A stretch of 64,000 nucleotides of DNA from Acanthopleura granulata (GCA_016165875.1 JABBOT010000080.1:49899159-49963158); one strand, 5' to 3'. Shown: positions 51,601 through 63,401, counted from the stretch's first letter. Notes: generated by a model from the sequence alone, not told the origin. Made by a program: numbers and translations.

Positions 51601-52991
51601 GTACCGGATCACTTTCCATTGCAGACATGCCAAGAGAAGCACAGTGTCCCCAGAAGATGTCAAACTCTTAGTCAGGAAAAGCCCCAGACTGGTTAAGTAG
51701 AAAACTCATTCTCGGTTTTGTGAATCTGTGAGTGAGAAGTATATACTTGCAATGACAGTGATTTCAGTGTGAAACTATGTATTTCAATTTATGTATTTTT
51801 TGGCTATTTGGAACTATTTTTGAAGTCAAGAATTATTTATGTTTTATTCAAGGAGATATACATGTAAGTAGATGTGTGATGTAATCCTGGCTTCGAACAA
51901 AGAATAGGTAATGTTCCCGTTGTCGCTCTTCATGGGAGGCTTTGTGAGAGTGAGCTTGTAGCATCATCTGCATGCAGAGGCTTACACTTCTTGAAGACAA
52001 CTTGTCTTCCACCAATATGACATGCAAGTCAGCAGGTCAATAGCGGAAAAGTTCGTCACTAATGTGCCAAAGGTGCATGGTTCATTCCAGGCACTGGTCT
52101 CCACCACACATAAAACTGATGCCATGCTGTAAGTTGAAATCCTTGATCATTGCGTAAACAACAATCAATCAGTCGTTTGGGTTGGGGAAGTGTGTGTGTA
52201 CCATGTGATTTAGTTTATGGTTCCATGGCTGGGTGCTCCATTCATGATTTCGTGATTCAGATGTCTTGTATGCATATGAATATCACTCAGAATACTACAC
52301 AGCGAGCTTTGAATACACAGATATTTGTACTTGAAAAATACTGGCTACCTGTGAAATTTGCTGCCTATAATCTCTCACTGGATAGGGAGAGGGGAAAGGG
52401 GGGAGGGCATGGCCCAGGGATATACTTGCTGGTGCAAAACAATGGCTGAGGAGCCACTCATGTATGCAGTTGCTGGGAACTCAAGTACAGTTCATTCTGA
52501 CTAATTGAGATGGTGAGAAGATCTGCCACGTAGGTGAAGATTGGGTGTCCTCTAGGCTCTGTCGGATTTCCTCCTATCGTAATGATGGCTGCACTATTAT
52601 CAGTGAAATATTCTTGAGCATGTCGTAAAACACCAATCAAGTAAATAAATAAATTGCCCTCATTGAATGATTGTTTCTTGCACTCAAACAAAACATCAAA
52701 CACACTGTGTGATGTCCCCTGTGTATAGTTTCTGGGTGGTTACTGGATAATATTTTATGGAAAGTTCCTTTGTGGGATTAACGCTCTTCGCGTCATCAGT
52801 GAAATACATCCCCCACTACATGTTTATTTATTATATTTTGTTTACTAATTGTTCTTCAGCACAAGCACATTTGTGACTTACATACCGAATTAGAAGTGCA
52901 GAGGGAAGAGCTGAGGAAACGAGGGAAGAAAGGGAAGAAAAACGTGAGAGCTCAAGGGGAAGGTGATGAAGGCTCTAACATGGCTGACTAA
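48629..52991 (+). CDS. CENPS: CENPS / MHF1 (APITD1) histone-fold protein, complete
   Basis: Histone-fold protein that pairs with CENPX/MHF2 at kinetochores and in the FANCM DNA-repair complex. Four exons in phase: 48629-48670, 49452-49609, 51625-51691 and 52860-52991. They give 132 residues, against 138 in human. Recognisable segments: QLKAAIHYTVGKICEE (first helix), RQFIASLSEVTCRKIVSFAKDLELFSRHAKRSTV (central helix and loop), SPEDVKLLVRKSPRL (third helix), then a basic C-terminal tail RKRGKKGKKNVRAQ before a TAA. The second exon's acceptor is a tandem NAGNAG (ttcagcag), so one glutamine may be variable. It is head-to-head with mitofusin. A SINE and a Tc1 element occupy its second intron. Confidence 0.93.
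49150..49300 (+). repeat. Diverged SINE-like tail repeat
   Basis: ggccagtggtttactctggg, cactcaggttttccaacc, gtgaaatattcttggttaca and then cagtcagtcagtcaattta. The order matches the tail module seen at 52.1, 53.4 and 54.8 kb. Confidence 0.5.
49710..49984 (+). repeat. tRNA-derived SINE
   Basis: A tRNA-like head (cctggtggttagagcatcca, then gggatcagttccgagttggg as A and B boxes) is followed by a body with tgcttggcgctcagc, ggattggtcagtttggtgtc and agtataatgtgactgagtgg. I recognise this body from mollusc SINEs. It abuts the Tc1-type element that starts at 49995. Confidence 0.75.
49995..51018 (+). mobile_element. Tc1/mariner-type DNA transposon, decayed, copy 2
   Basis: Terminal inverted repeats read tactgaacaaaaatataaac at the left and gtttatatttttgctcagta at the right, with TA at the borders. 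On the plus strand transposase pieces survive in different frames: VTFHLDNARPHVAAVCRAF (the DNARPH catalytic-aspartate region) near 50545-50605; VPDWAVSLYHLWDVLDQRVRQ near 50620-50690; and a degraded C-terminus to about 50800. Frameshifts and stops make it inactive. It belongs to the same family as 17077-18102, in opposite orientation, within CENPS intron 2. Confidence 0.85.
52075..52180 (+). repeat. Diverged SINE-like tail repeat
   Basis: ggttcattccaggcactggt, a ctccaccacac block, then gcgtaaacaacaatcaatca. Same order as at 54.78-54.90 kb. Confidence 0.5.
52510..52655 (-). repeat. SINE-like lophotrochozoan interspersed repeat
   Basis: Reversed copy with tctaggctctgtcggatttc, atcagtgaaatattcttgag and aaaacaccaatcaagtaaat. 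In CENPS intron 3, just before the last exon. Confidence 0.65.
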
Positions 52992-53339
52992 GAGGCAAGA
53001 AAATGTTGAAACCAAGGGAATGAAAAGGTGGGTGATCAAGGGGAAGGTGATCTACTCCAACCTGGGTGAGAGACAGTTCGTGTTTATGTGTGAGACTGCC
53101 GAGGCTGGCTGAATCAGCAGTGATCACAGGTTTTCTTGGAGTGTCAGTGACAGTGAGGTGCTGGTGGGCTTGTTCATGGGACTTGTTTTCATTGCAGACT
53201 GCTTCAGCCGCTTGTGTGGCTTTCATGACAATATGTGGTCAACAGCGCTTATGTAGCTGTTTGCTCAGTCTAATGTTTGTTCTTCTCCTCCAAGAATACA
53301 GTGTTTATGTCTAACTCAAACCATTGCAATGTGAGAATG

Positions 53340-53465
53340 TTTACCAGTAACTTGTCAGCGGTTTGCCTTGGGCGCTCAGGTTTCCTCCACCCATGGCCGG
53401 CCTACATATTCCTGCTTAAGTGAAACATACACGAATATTGTGGTAATAAACAATGAAGTAGGCAA
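53340..53465 (+). repeat. Diverged SINE-like tail repeat at the CENPS 3' end
   Basis: agcggtttgccttgggcgct, caggtttcctccacccat, then agtgaaacatacacgaatat. It contains the first AATAAA after the CENPS stop (53445-53450). Confidence 0.5.
53445..53450 (+). terminator. Candidate poly(A) signal AATAAA for CENPS
   Basis: First AATAAA after the stop, about 450 bases downstream and inside a SINE-like remnant. Not confirmed. Confidence 0.35.
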
Positions 53466-53469
53466 GTAA

Positions 53470-55206
53470 AACTAATCCTCCACCAGTATAACATGCGTGG
53501 GAGAATTTCTGGGTGACAGGCCAAAGGTCAGTTGACCCAAGGCACCTCCACTCATGAACAAACTCCTTGTACAATTCTTGGGTATTTATATCTGGAAAAA
53601 TTTCTGATGTTTTTGTTCCTTAGTTTTTGTGATGCTGTTGTGATATGTGTTTTTGCATGATGTACACCAGAGCGGTATGTAACGTTGCAACAGTTATCTG
53701 CTGAATTGTAGAGTCGGGATGTGTGGTGCATCCAGGCACTGTACTTGTACATGTATACAAAACGTATAGTACAGATAGAAGAAAGAATACGTGCATCACA
53801 GATTTACCTTGCTCTTTGATCTGTTATGGCAATACATGTAAGTGTATTTGTATAAAGTATTGTACATAGGAACCTACTGTTTAGTTTTCCATTGCCCTGA
53901 CGTGAATTTTTGTCCCTGTGTATGCACCTGTCTTCAGACATTTCAGTCAAGTGGCAAAGTATGATGCAACAAATGTGGACAATCAGTTTTTCAGTCATTA
54001 TGTGGTGGAATATTATGTAGAAGTTTGTGACACATAACATAAAGCCTGTATTGTAACAGCAGCAAACAGGCCTTGGTATTTGAGGCATGCTATCAAACTC
54101 CCACACCTAGCACACACGCTAAGTAATGAAGAGTATAGATAGTGGGAATCGATCACACTCCTACAAGATCTTCTGCAAAGGGTGTGATAATCACACTTGC
54201 TCAAAACCCAAAACGAAGGCCGGAACAATTGTGGGTTGGATAGAGCTTGATCAAGGTTGGATCCTGTCACTGCCATTCAGTGAAACGGCTGTAAAAGATA
54301 CAGGAAATTACTGAACCTTTTCAAGCAGTTTGTATTTCAGTGAATCATTGAATCCTGTGTCCATTAATCAGTGAGTCACCTGTGTGAAACTTAATTTCTT
54401 TTATAACATTTTAATCCAAGATGTTTGTGAATTTAAATCAGTTCAAATTCTGCTGTGAATCTACTACATACAAGGTACACCTGAAACAAACCATTGACAA
54501 TATGTGTAGATGAGTTTAATCAGTGGATACGGATTATGTTTTTATATCTCAGAATATAAATGTGATGCATGTTTCAGTTGTTTGTGTTAATGGCCTTGTA
54601 TTAATGCCCTTGTGTTAATGGCCTTGTATTAATGTCCTTGTTTGTAAGGGTGTTTGTGACAGTAGTCAGTTGACAACATACGACGGGCTGTATATACAGA
54701 GTCTCTTGAAAACCATCATCTTCCACAAATATGGCAATCAGATCTGTACTTCAGATATAGGAAAGTTCATCAATAACTTACCAGAGATAGGTAGTTTATT
54801 CCAGGCACTTTGGTCTCCTCCATCCATGATAAATCTGTCTGCCACAAGTACGAGTAAAAGAGTCTTGAATATGACATTATACAACAATCAATCGATTAAT
54901 CCATGTTTTGAACAAGTCATAATGAAAATAATTTGAATTCCGTAGAAGTCTAAATAATACAGATGAACTGCACATGTGGCTTTTCCCTCTCTGCTGAAGG
55001 AGGTGGCCTTTATACAACAGGCATTTCTCTACAGAAATTTCCTGGTTCAGATATCTTGATCCAGTTCAAAATTAAGATGTATTTAAATGGTTTCACACAT
55101 AAATCATAAGTCAAAAGTTCTATAAAAATTTTAAAATAGCAAAGAGATAATTCAAACTTTGTACAAAGATCATTTGTTGCATAAATACATCTGTAAATTT
55201 TCAGTG
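53470..55206. other. Intergenic region between convergent CENPS and the YqcI/YcgG-like gene
   Basis: Contains a short repeat of ttaatggccttgtattaatg (54588-54645) and a SINE-like tail at about 54770-54900 (gtttattccaggcactttgg, tatacaacaatcaatcgatt). I see no gene. Confidence 0.5.
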
Positions 55207-55212
55207 TTTATT
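55207..55212 (-). terminator. Candidate poly(A) signal AATAAA
   Basis: Minus-strand AATAAA about 160 bases after the stop codon of the gene ending at 55373. Confidence 0.5.
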
Positions 55213-55372
55213 CAAAATTTAAAACAGCTCACTTGTTCAGTACCACATGTATTCAGTTTTAACTGTTTGACTTAAGCTGAAAAGAACTTTGTAGTCACAG
55301 ATCTTAGCTGAACCAAAGTTAAAGGATAAACCATGTGTGGCAAACAAGCCACTTTTCAACATTCATTACGAG

Positions 55373-58300
55373 TCATTTCCACCATTCAATGTGCCCTGCA
55401 CCAGGTCTGTCTGGTTTAACAATGTCCTCAGCCATTGGGTAACGAATCGTGTCACGGATCTCATACGGACGACCAGCATTTCGGAATCCAACACGAATCT
55501 GGTCACGCACAGTCTGTGGTTTGTCCCAGTTTGTGGTGGGTGTGTCAGGGCAGAGATCGTGCTGCGCAAAGGACAGTTCAGGCTGGAGAAGTATGAAGCA
55601 GTGTTTGCTGCCAAAAGCAAATCGGGAGTGGTTGTTGGGGTAAAAAGGGGCGAAAGTTGTGACGAACATGGTGCACTTGTCAAACTGGAACACCCATCCT
55701 CTACGGCCAATGTTGGTTGTCTCCATACAGTGGACACCGGCCGGATCCAGGCTGGAAACCATGGTCAGGACACGACATACTGCCTTACCAAACATCTGTC
55801 AATAGCCAATACCAGTGTTATTACGAGGTTAACCCATCTACATGTACTTAATGATAACACAGCATGTGCAGTTCATCGGTGTACTCAGACTTTAGACCCA
55901 TGTGATATAAATGTGGGATTAGGTTCCATACGATATGAGCCAGGACATATGTAAGTGATATCAAGGTGCAAGTGTAACTTTACTCAGTTTGGAATAACTA
56001 TTCCGTTAACACATTGCTGGCTACGTTGATCTGGTTTAGTCTAATCAGCAATGGTTTTCAAGAATCTTACAGGTTTTACATGTATCAAAAATTTATATAT
56101 ATATAAAAAACAGCTGAAAGTTAAACTGTTTTTTCTGCATTTCTTTTTAAAGTGAGAAGTGATGATCAACAGTCCATTTTGAAATCTAACACCTGGTGAC
56201 GGCAATTCCAATATTTCTTCAAAAGTTACTTCACCAAAAGTTGCTATCCATTGTAAAGGGGTGTGAAGGCCAAGAGCAGCTGAGAACACATGCACATCCA
56301 ACACTGGAACTGCTTACCTGTAAATCCCTACCATACTCATGGCCAGGTAACATAATTACAAATCCATCCAGTCCTAATGTAGGACACAGGTGAACAAACT
56401 TTAGCAGAGTTGGAACACATCTGTCAGCAAAACAAAAAGTAGGAGAATCTACGTGTACATAGAAGTTGTAAAAAAATACAAGAAATGAATCATAATTGTT
56501 AAAATGTGATGCAGAGAAGAATACTGAGTGAGTGCAACAGCCGAGAAGGACAAAAAAAGTGAGTGAATACTGAGGGAGTCCAACAGCCGAGAAGGACAAA
56601 AATAGTGAGTGAATACTGAGCGAGTCCAACAGCCGAGAAGGACAAAAATAGTGAGTGAATACTGAGCGAGTCCAACAGCCGAGAAGGACAAAAAAAGTGA
56701 GTGAGTACTGAGCGAGTCCAACAGCCAAGAAGGACAAAAATAGTGAGTGAATACTGAGTGAGTCCAACAGCCGAGAAGGACAAAAATAGTGAGTGAATAC
56801 TGAGTGAGTCCAACAGCCGAGAAGGACAAAAAAAGTGAGTGAGTACTGAGTGAGTCCAACAGCCGAGAAGTACTGAGTGAGTGAGTACTGAGTGAGTCCA
56901 AGAAGAGCCGAGAAGTGAATACTGAGTGAGTCCAACAGCCGAGAAAGACAAAAAAGTGAGTGCCTCAAGTGAAAGACAGCGTATGTTCTAAAATAAGTTT
57001 ACCACAAAGGTTGCACAATATTATGTTCATTTTAATGCAGGATTCATTCTGACAGCTGCTACGATAATGGAAACTGACATTTGACTGTGCTCCATCCACA
57101 AGCATTAAATGCAGCTATTCTGTCTAGGCTGTGAGGTAACTGTTCCAAACGTGGAACAGTCATCTCTTGAGTAAACTGCTAGGGTTGTGCTAGTAACTTT
57201 AGTACATAAGTCAAATTTATAGCATGAAATTAAACTTACTACCATCCCAACACGGTGGTCTGGAAACACTTTCCAGTGTTGTTCTCCCATGTACTTGTTA
57301 TTATTAAAACAGAGTGCTGTCCCTATGTCATTCCACGTTACACTGACAGACAACTAAGAAGATTGACATCACAGCGAATGAACAGCTGATATCTTCTAGC
57401 TCGCTGATTGTCAGTCCCTCATTAGCTTAAAAGCATGGGCCCCTTCAGATCCCCAGTCAGCAGCACAATACTCTACACTTCAAATGAAGATTATCCGGCA
57501 ACAAATTTGTACAATTTCAAACAGGTTTTTACATTCAACAAGGATTTTTATAATCTTTTTAATGAACAGTGCCTCGGTTATGAGCTGTCTTGTACTTAAT
57601 GAAGTCAACTTGACTGTGAGTGATGCATTACAATTAAGACTGTCTACTGAGGTAAGAAGTGAGCACCTGTCAGAAGATGAAATAGCTGTAAGGTTTACAC
57701 ATGACAAACAACACTGTTATCCAAGCAAAGTACTTACTTGTAGATATTTCCCTCTGAAAACAAAATCAAACAATACTGGTTAAAAAATGCCTGATGGAAA
57801 TTGCTTCCATTTTTCCTATATATTGTAGGTACTTTTTACAAGTGTGTCCCAAATAACATTCTTTAATATAGTGCAACATGTAAGTAGTGCTTTAGCATTA
57901 AAAGTATTACTCCTCAAATATCCCAAAGCATACAACAGCTTCTGATCAGTACTACCTTCACAAACTAATTCATAATCATAAATCAGTGCCTCCATGAATA
58001 TAACTGATTCTGTTAAGAGTTAATAAAGCCACAAATTATACATGCGTAAGCCTAACTGGCTCTTTGATTTGGAGGCAGATGCAGCTGATTATCAGTTAAA
58101 GTTTTTGAATATATTTTAGTGACATTCATAAATGGCTGAAAATCCCTGCTCCCAAAGTACCTCTTCAGCGGCAAATAAATAGTCATAAATATTACTTTTG
58201 GCCGTGACACCTACATTTTCCAGTTGAATATCTGTGCCGCACAACTTTGTACACAAGCCTCAAAACACTTTTCTGAAATCATCAGAGCTCTCACTGCTTT

Positions 58301-59077
58301 TTAGGCAAATGTGACCAGTCAGCATCTACTTTCCCCTTCCTACTCCCTGTCCATTCACTTGCATTCTTTGATCTTGATTGTATTGTGTTGGTGGACTACT
58401 CCACTACAGTCCTGGGACAAGGATTGAGCACTTACATATACTGTAGACACAAGAATATTACCTAGGTTGAGTTGACTTTCCCAATCACAGCTGCCCCACA
58501 GTCTGGCTCTTTTCGCAAATATGCATTCTGTCTGAGATTTGACAGTTTCAAACTCTTCAACAGCCTGGCAGTGCACTGGATCATAAGTCACCAAAGCTGA
58601 GATCTGCTTGTCAATCTTAGTCTGTAACTCGTCTGAAATGTCATCCAGGGATACGGTCATAGGTTTGCCTCTCAGTGGATTGTCACTGGTGTCGATTCTT
58701 TGTACCACCCGTTTGGCTGGTTCCTTCAGGATATACAGGCTGACTGGAAAAGACACATGGAGAGTTTCATGGAGATGTAGTCTTGTCATCTGATCACAGT
58801 CCTGAACCTTCAACTTCGGTGATTTTATATTTAGCATTTCAATTTTTAGATTTTCTTCCGTAGTGGTTTATATTTATTTTTTGTATTTATTTGGTTGGTG
58901 GTTATATAACGCCGAACTCAAAAATAAATTTATATTTAGGAATGATGAAGCAAGGGGTGAATATTTACCTAGAAGAAGAGAGCCATAGAATGCGGCCAGC
59001 CAGGAGATGTGGAGGGACACTGTGTGGTATAGGAAGAGGAACAGAAACAGCAGTCGGACAGCGGTCAACACGCGCAT
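55373..59077 (-). CDS. Membrane-anchored YqcI/YcgG-like family protein
   Basis: Minus-strand exons: 59077-58969, 58743-58462, 57753-57738 (16 nt), 57342-57240 or -57243, 56420-56318 and 55795-55373. Exon phases agree at every join except the one before 56420, where two bases are unaccounted for, so a small exon is probably missed in the repeat-filled stretch 56421-57239. The start is an ATG opening a strongly hydrophobic N-terminus (AVRLLFLFLFLYHTVSLHIS, more hydrophobic residues, then KEPAKRVV), so ER or membrane anchoring is likely. The rest resembles the YqcI/YcgG family: CIFAKRARLWG near residue 120, CVPTLLKFVHL and GLDGFVIMLPG, then WVFQFDKCTMFVTTFAPFYP, HSRFAFGSKHCFILLQPELS, QTVRDQIRVGF, and a C-terminal IEWWK. 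The family call comes from my memory of its conserved pattern. No function can be assigned from sequence. Convergent with CENPS. Confidence 0.6.
56515..56965 (-). repeat. Minisatellite, about 46-bp unit
   Basis: About ten copies of gtgagtgaatactgagtgag followed by tccaacagccgagaaggaca and a-rich linker, in an intron of the YqcI/YcgG-like gene. On the minus strand it yields long open frames (repeats of FVLLGCWTHSVFTH), which I reject as coding. Confidence 0.9.
57738..57753 (-). other. 16-nt microexon
   Basis: The minus strand shows tttgttttcag, then AGGGAAATATCTACAA, then gtaagtac, both near-consensus. In the phase left by the 58462-58743 exon it adds EGNIY and opens the next exon's only stop-free frame (VTWNDIGTALCF). 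Confidence 0.5.
58868..58930 (+). repeat. SINE-like repeat, short fragment
   Basis: tatttatttggttggtggtt, then a gccgaactcaaaaata block, matching the head of the 1040-1180 family. Confidence 0.45.
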
Positions 59078-60780
59078 TCTGCTTAAATTTGCTAGCCCAG
59101 GGGGGAAACGTATACACGCCCAGATAACGTAGTGGAGGTCGGATACATCTTGAGTGGTTAGACGTATGATAACTGCTGTCCGACAACTTCACTATCTATC
59201 AACAGTGCCTTCAAATTCAGCAAACTTCAAGGAGAGCGACCTGTGAAGTACACTAATTCTGAGTATGAAAAACATTGTGCCCCACGACACGCCTGCAGTC
59301 CATAGCGTGGAGATTTCGCGACTAGACTCGATTTCTGTTCACTGCTAGAGCATGCACTAATTATTCCTTCTGAATAACTTTCCGCCCCTTTTAGAACACG
59401 GAATACTCTTAGTTCTTTTTCCCCCCTCTTATCTGACCAACTATGATACGTCTTTGATAAGATAAACCCTGATCGTTTGCAAGCTATCCCCGTTACCAGA
59501 ACAACCACGTGCTTCCTGGCTCACAGCGCCATCTGTAAATAGCTTCAACAAGGGGAGGTAATAAAAGTACATGCATACCACCTGTTGAATCTCTGCATGC
59601 GTGACGTCAGTATTACAAGCAAGCCGTACCGTGGAATATGTCGTTAAGAGTCACTGTCTGCAAGAATTGCTACATTTATTGCAACACACCCGTTCTGTTA
59701 CTACCATAATACAATACGAAAAAAAAGGGAACTGTTGTGGCCGATTTTGTCTAGAAAAAAAGGCTTGCTTGCACCTATTTCGGTAAGGCCTAATTACGAT
59801 CCGGCTAAAGAACGTCATTATTAAATAACTATATTCAAGGGTAAACAATTTGTCCCGAGCTTGGCTCACAGATAACAAAGTTTTTTGGTCTGTTTGGCCT
59901 AAAAATGCCTCAAACCCATATATCGACTGATTTGGAGGAATTTTAAGCGGGAAGGCCTACGTACCTTCTGGTCCAAAAATTCTTGCACACCAAATTTTAG
60001 CTCCGGCCATAAAGAAGCGATTTGATCAACTAGCTTCCCCTGCCAGATTGACACTATATAACATCCTACATAATCTATAGACATCATCTTTTATTCTAAT
60101 TAATGAGCCTAAAATCACGTCCGTAATTAAGTAGGTACCATATGCAACTGAAATTCAGAGCTGACGAGTGCGGAAGGATGAACGCGTTTAAAAAAAGTTC
60201 TACCGGGCCGTAATTTCGGGGCCACTTTTGGGCAGTTTTTCATATGGGTCAATGGTTTTGGGGTAAAAAAGTGTTGAAAGTCGACCAAAGGGATGTCTCC
60301 AGTGGATAATTCACAAACAGGGCGTACATGTATAGATGTACTTGGTGAGGGGCTGGTCTACCGTCTTCATTATATCAAGACAGATACTCCTTGTATCGTT
60401 ACGCGCTTATGACTCTTTTTCTGCCTTGATCAATCGACTAGGCGAATCCACTCCAGCCAGAACTTGAAAAGCCCATCATCGTCATCCAATCAGACACTTG
60501 TCTGTTCGAGTTGGCAAAGAATTTATGCACATAGTAAATTTCAAACATGTCAGTTAGATGTAATGAAAACTCTTATATACGTGGCAGGCGAACACTGAGT
60601 TGACCGAGCCATGAAGGGGCAATAGACCACGTTATGTCCGGCTCGTGTATTGTTTTGCAGCACGATATCGTACATAGAACATTAGAGTCGTTCAGAGTTT
60701 TAAGTCACAGTCGGCGCGTCTGGCCATCTCGCTCTGGCCTTACGTCTACGCCAACAGGCTGACGTGTTGAATGATCAAGA
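59078..60780. other. Region upstream of the YqcI/YcgG-like gene
   Basis: Presumed promoter side of the minus-strand gene. No TATA box or coding exon that I can support. Short open frames are not protein-like. Confidence 0.4.
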
Positions 60781-60790
60781 AATTTCTACC

Positions 60791-60846
60791 TAGCTGGTCG
60801 CCTATACGTACGTTACCGTAGCGTAGCGTACGTAGGCGATCAGCTA
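60791..60846. repeat. Inverted repeat (hairpin)
   Basis: Arms tagctggtcgcctatacgta.. (60791-60812) and its complement at 60827-60846, with a 14-base loop of gtagc-type repeats. One 2-base bulge and one mismatch that is a G.U pair if the plus strand is transcribed. Confidence 0.8.
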
Positions 60847-61599
60847 GCTGTGCTAGAGGTTTCATCCTATTCTATCCCCATGATTGAAAGCTCCAAGAAG
60901 TATTTTGACATCACGTCTTAATATGACAGCAGGTCAACATCTGTCTGTTTATGCCGGTTTTATCCCTATCCTTGCAGGTGTGGAAAGTTCTTCTAAGTTT
61001 TTACCTGCCATCGGCTGTGTGCGCGGACATTTCGTCTTTCCCGACTATCGGTTAGGGGAACTACTGTTTGATTGGATAATGTTTTCATCAGACATGGGGT
61101 CGGATGGATCGGTTATTCCTGCTCTCTGGATCAAGGCAGAAAGCGCAGCTACAGGCGAAGTGTTTGACTTGATAAAATGAAGAAGCTGGTATACAGACTT
61201 ACTATAGTTTATTATAGGTTAAATTGGAATGTTGGTGTAGTAGGCCTATATCTTATCACCAGTATTCATTTGTGATAGGTTGCAGCAAAGACGGTGCAGT
61301 CCACGCGACCCACTCCACTGACATCAAACTCGGTGGTGGCAGAGGCGCCACTGGTATGTTTTTGTCGTAAATTATCATATCTAACGTTGCACGATAATTT
61401 ACGACATTGCCAGTTTTCTGAAAGCACGCTTTGTGAAAGAGGCACATACGTGAGGTGCGATATCTTACATAATTGTCGTACCGTCAAAATGATAGCACAC
61501 GTGCGACATTTTGATGAAAGGGACCCCTGGTCTCCTCCATTGGCCACCTTAAGGGGAATGGAACGCGCCAAAAATCGGCCCATTGGTGCCAAAACTTCA

Positions 61600-62120
61600 T
61601 GTAACAACACCTCCCCTGGCGTAAAAGCTGGTTGGTCCATTGGTATGAATAGACTGTGCAGCGTCACGTCGTTTTGCATAAATGCTGGTCGACCCATTGC
61701 TGCAAATAGGCTGTGTGTAGCGTCAAGGCACCTGGCGTAAGTACTGGTTGGCCCATTGGTGTGGATAGGCTGTATGTAGCGTCAAGGCACCTGGTGTAAA
61801 TATTGGTTTGCCCATTGGTGTGAATAGGCTATGTGTAGCGTCAAGGCGCCTGGCGTAAATACTGGTTGGCCCCATTGGTGTGAATAGGCGGTGTGTAGAG
61901 TCACGTCATTTGGCGTAAATGCTGGTTGGCACACTGGGGCGAATAGACTGTGTAGCGTCAAGACACCTGGCGTAAATACTGGTTAGCCCATTGGTGTGAA
62001 TAGACTGTGTGTAGCGTCAAGACACCTGGGGTAAATACTGGTTTGCACATTGGTGTGAATAGACTATGGAGCGTCACTTCATTTGGTGTAAATGCTGGTT
62101 GTCCCATTGGTGCGAATATA
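61600..62120. repeat. Tandem repeat, about 58-bp unit
   Basis: About eight diverged copies of cccattggtgtgaataggct followed by gtgtgtagcgtcaaggcacc and tggcgtaaatactggttgg. Overlapping open frames on both strands near 61270-61740 partly come from it. Confidence 0.85.
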
Positions 62121-62669
62121 TCTGAATGACTCAAGTTATGGTATCTTTGACCTTGTTTCAGTTGATACGGACCCTCACGTTAGTGGAAGCTAATGCGCAG
62201 GTAGAACAGGGTGGAATCCGATCACATTATAAAGCGTTTTCACCTTTGTAGAAAATTTAGTACGTGGACGAAGTAACAAATGCAACAAATCAGTTCATGT
62301 ACCGAAAAATAAGTTTTATGTACAATACTTACGTTCCGTCAGCTCTATAGTTACCTTGCCAGTAGGGTGCCTGAATTTATATACTAGAAATGGCCGGAAG
62401 GAGTTTTAGTTCTACTTTGGATACAACCCGTCTGTCTCCCTCTGCTCCATCTTCCAGGTTTTTTACTTGTTGGAAGATTACATGTTACTTGAGGAACGGA
62501 TTTAGGCCTAGCATAAATATGGAAAAAGTTTCCCCGTCACTTTTGCATGGCCGCTTGCATAATTCCAGAATGTCAGCAATGTATTGCTTCAGCGGTTCAT
62601 TCAGGCACTGCTGTCTAGAGTACAACGCGACCACTGAGTCTCGGCACTGGCAAGCCTGCCTCTGAATGA

Positions 62670-62957
62670 TCAGAGTTGCAAGTCAAAGTCACCTTTAATT
62701 AACAAATTCAGGCTATGATAGTACGACTCTGCCGGACTAGATGGGTACAGATAAAGACCCTGAGTATTCCTCCGACCAATTATGAACATCGGAGAACATC
62801 GAAAACTAGTCATAAATGTTTCGAAATCATCATCTATTTGAGCCAAAAATTTACCCGGTGAGGAGATCGCTTTAATGCCGGATGGAATGTCCCTGTTAAG
62901 TATTTGCTCAGACAACGTAAAGAGCGCTCTTGTCGTCTCTACATTCTGCTCCGTCAC
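62670..62957 (-). other. Unrecognised open frame, possibly an exon
   Basis: A 95-codon minus-strand frame with fairly protein-like composition (FLAQIDDDFETFMTSFRCSP, then MFIIGRRNTQGLYLYPSSPA). Not recognised as any family. No splice or promoter context was established, so it may be a relic or chance. Confidence 0.15.
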
Positions 62958-63017
62958 GCGCCTACATATATCGGAGAAACCATTTGAAAAAGCACTAAGT
63001 GAAAAGGGAGGATTTAT

Positions 63018-63141
63018 AAATCGTGGTCGAACTCTGTGTAGAAAAGGTTGTCAATTGAAATACCACACTTATAACCTCACTCTCACAGTACTTTGGTATT
63101 ACTATTCACAACCTTTTCTGCACAGAGTTTGACCACGGTTT
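63018..63141 (+). ncRNA. Long hairpin, possible expressed RNA stem
   Basis: A 34-base arm (63018-63051, containing cgtggtcgaactctgtgtag) pairs with 63108-63141 across a 56-base loop. All departures from Watson-Crick pairing are G.U when read as plus-strand RNA. Type (hairpin RNA, precursor or palindrome of a mobile element) is not resolved. Confidence 0.35.
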
Positions 63142-63393
63142 CTATTCGACGTGCTATGGGAACGATGTCAAGAGTTGTCAGTAGTAGTAAGAATAGGCAA
63201 GCTTCATGGCGCATGCCTATCTTTTAACCTGAGAGGGACAGTGAGAGACTTGAGGAATTTGAGGGACCGGTATGACGTCATAGTTGTGTCACGTCATGGG
63301 GTAGGCAGTTGTCCAACGCTGCTCTGCTAGTGTTCGAAGGAGTTGGCAGTTGTACAATGCTGCGTGTGCAAATGTTGGAGGGGTTTAAAAAGG

Positions 63394-63401
63394 TATATAA
63401 G
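63394..63401 (+). promoter_or_regulatory. TATA box
   Basis: tatataag preceded by tttaaaaagg, about 175 bases before the zinc-finger reading frame's ATG. The start site would fall near 63420-63430. Confidence 0.5.

Noticed and set aside
55337..55954. 205-codon plus frame
   Set aside because: Antisense shadow of the last exon of the minus-strand YqcI/YcgG-like gene.
56231..56968. A 245-codon minus frame rich in LLGCWTHS repeats
   Set aside because: Minisatellite. Only the 56318-56420 part is supported as an exon.
60884..61180. 98-codon plus frame
   Set aside because: No recognised motif, promoter or splice context. Length is not exceptional for non-coding sequence here.
61266..61740. Opposing frames of 143 and 148 codons
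   Set aside because: They overlap each other on opposite strands, run into a tandem repeat and show no family motif or splice context.
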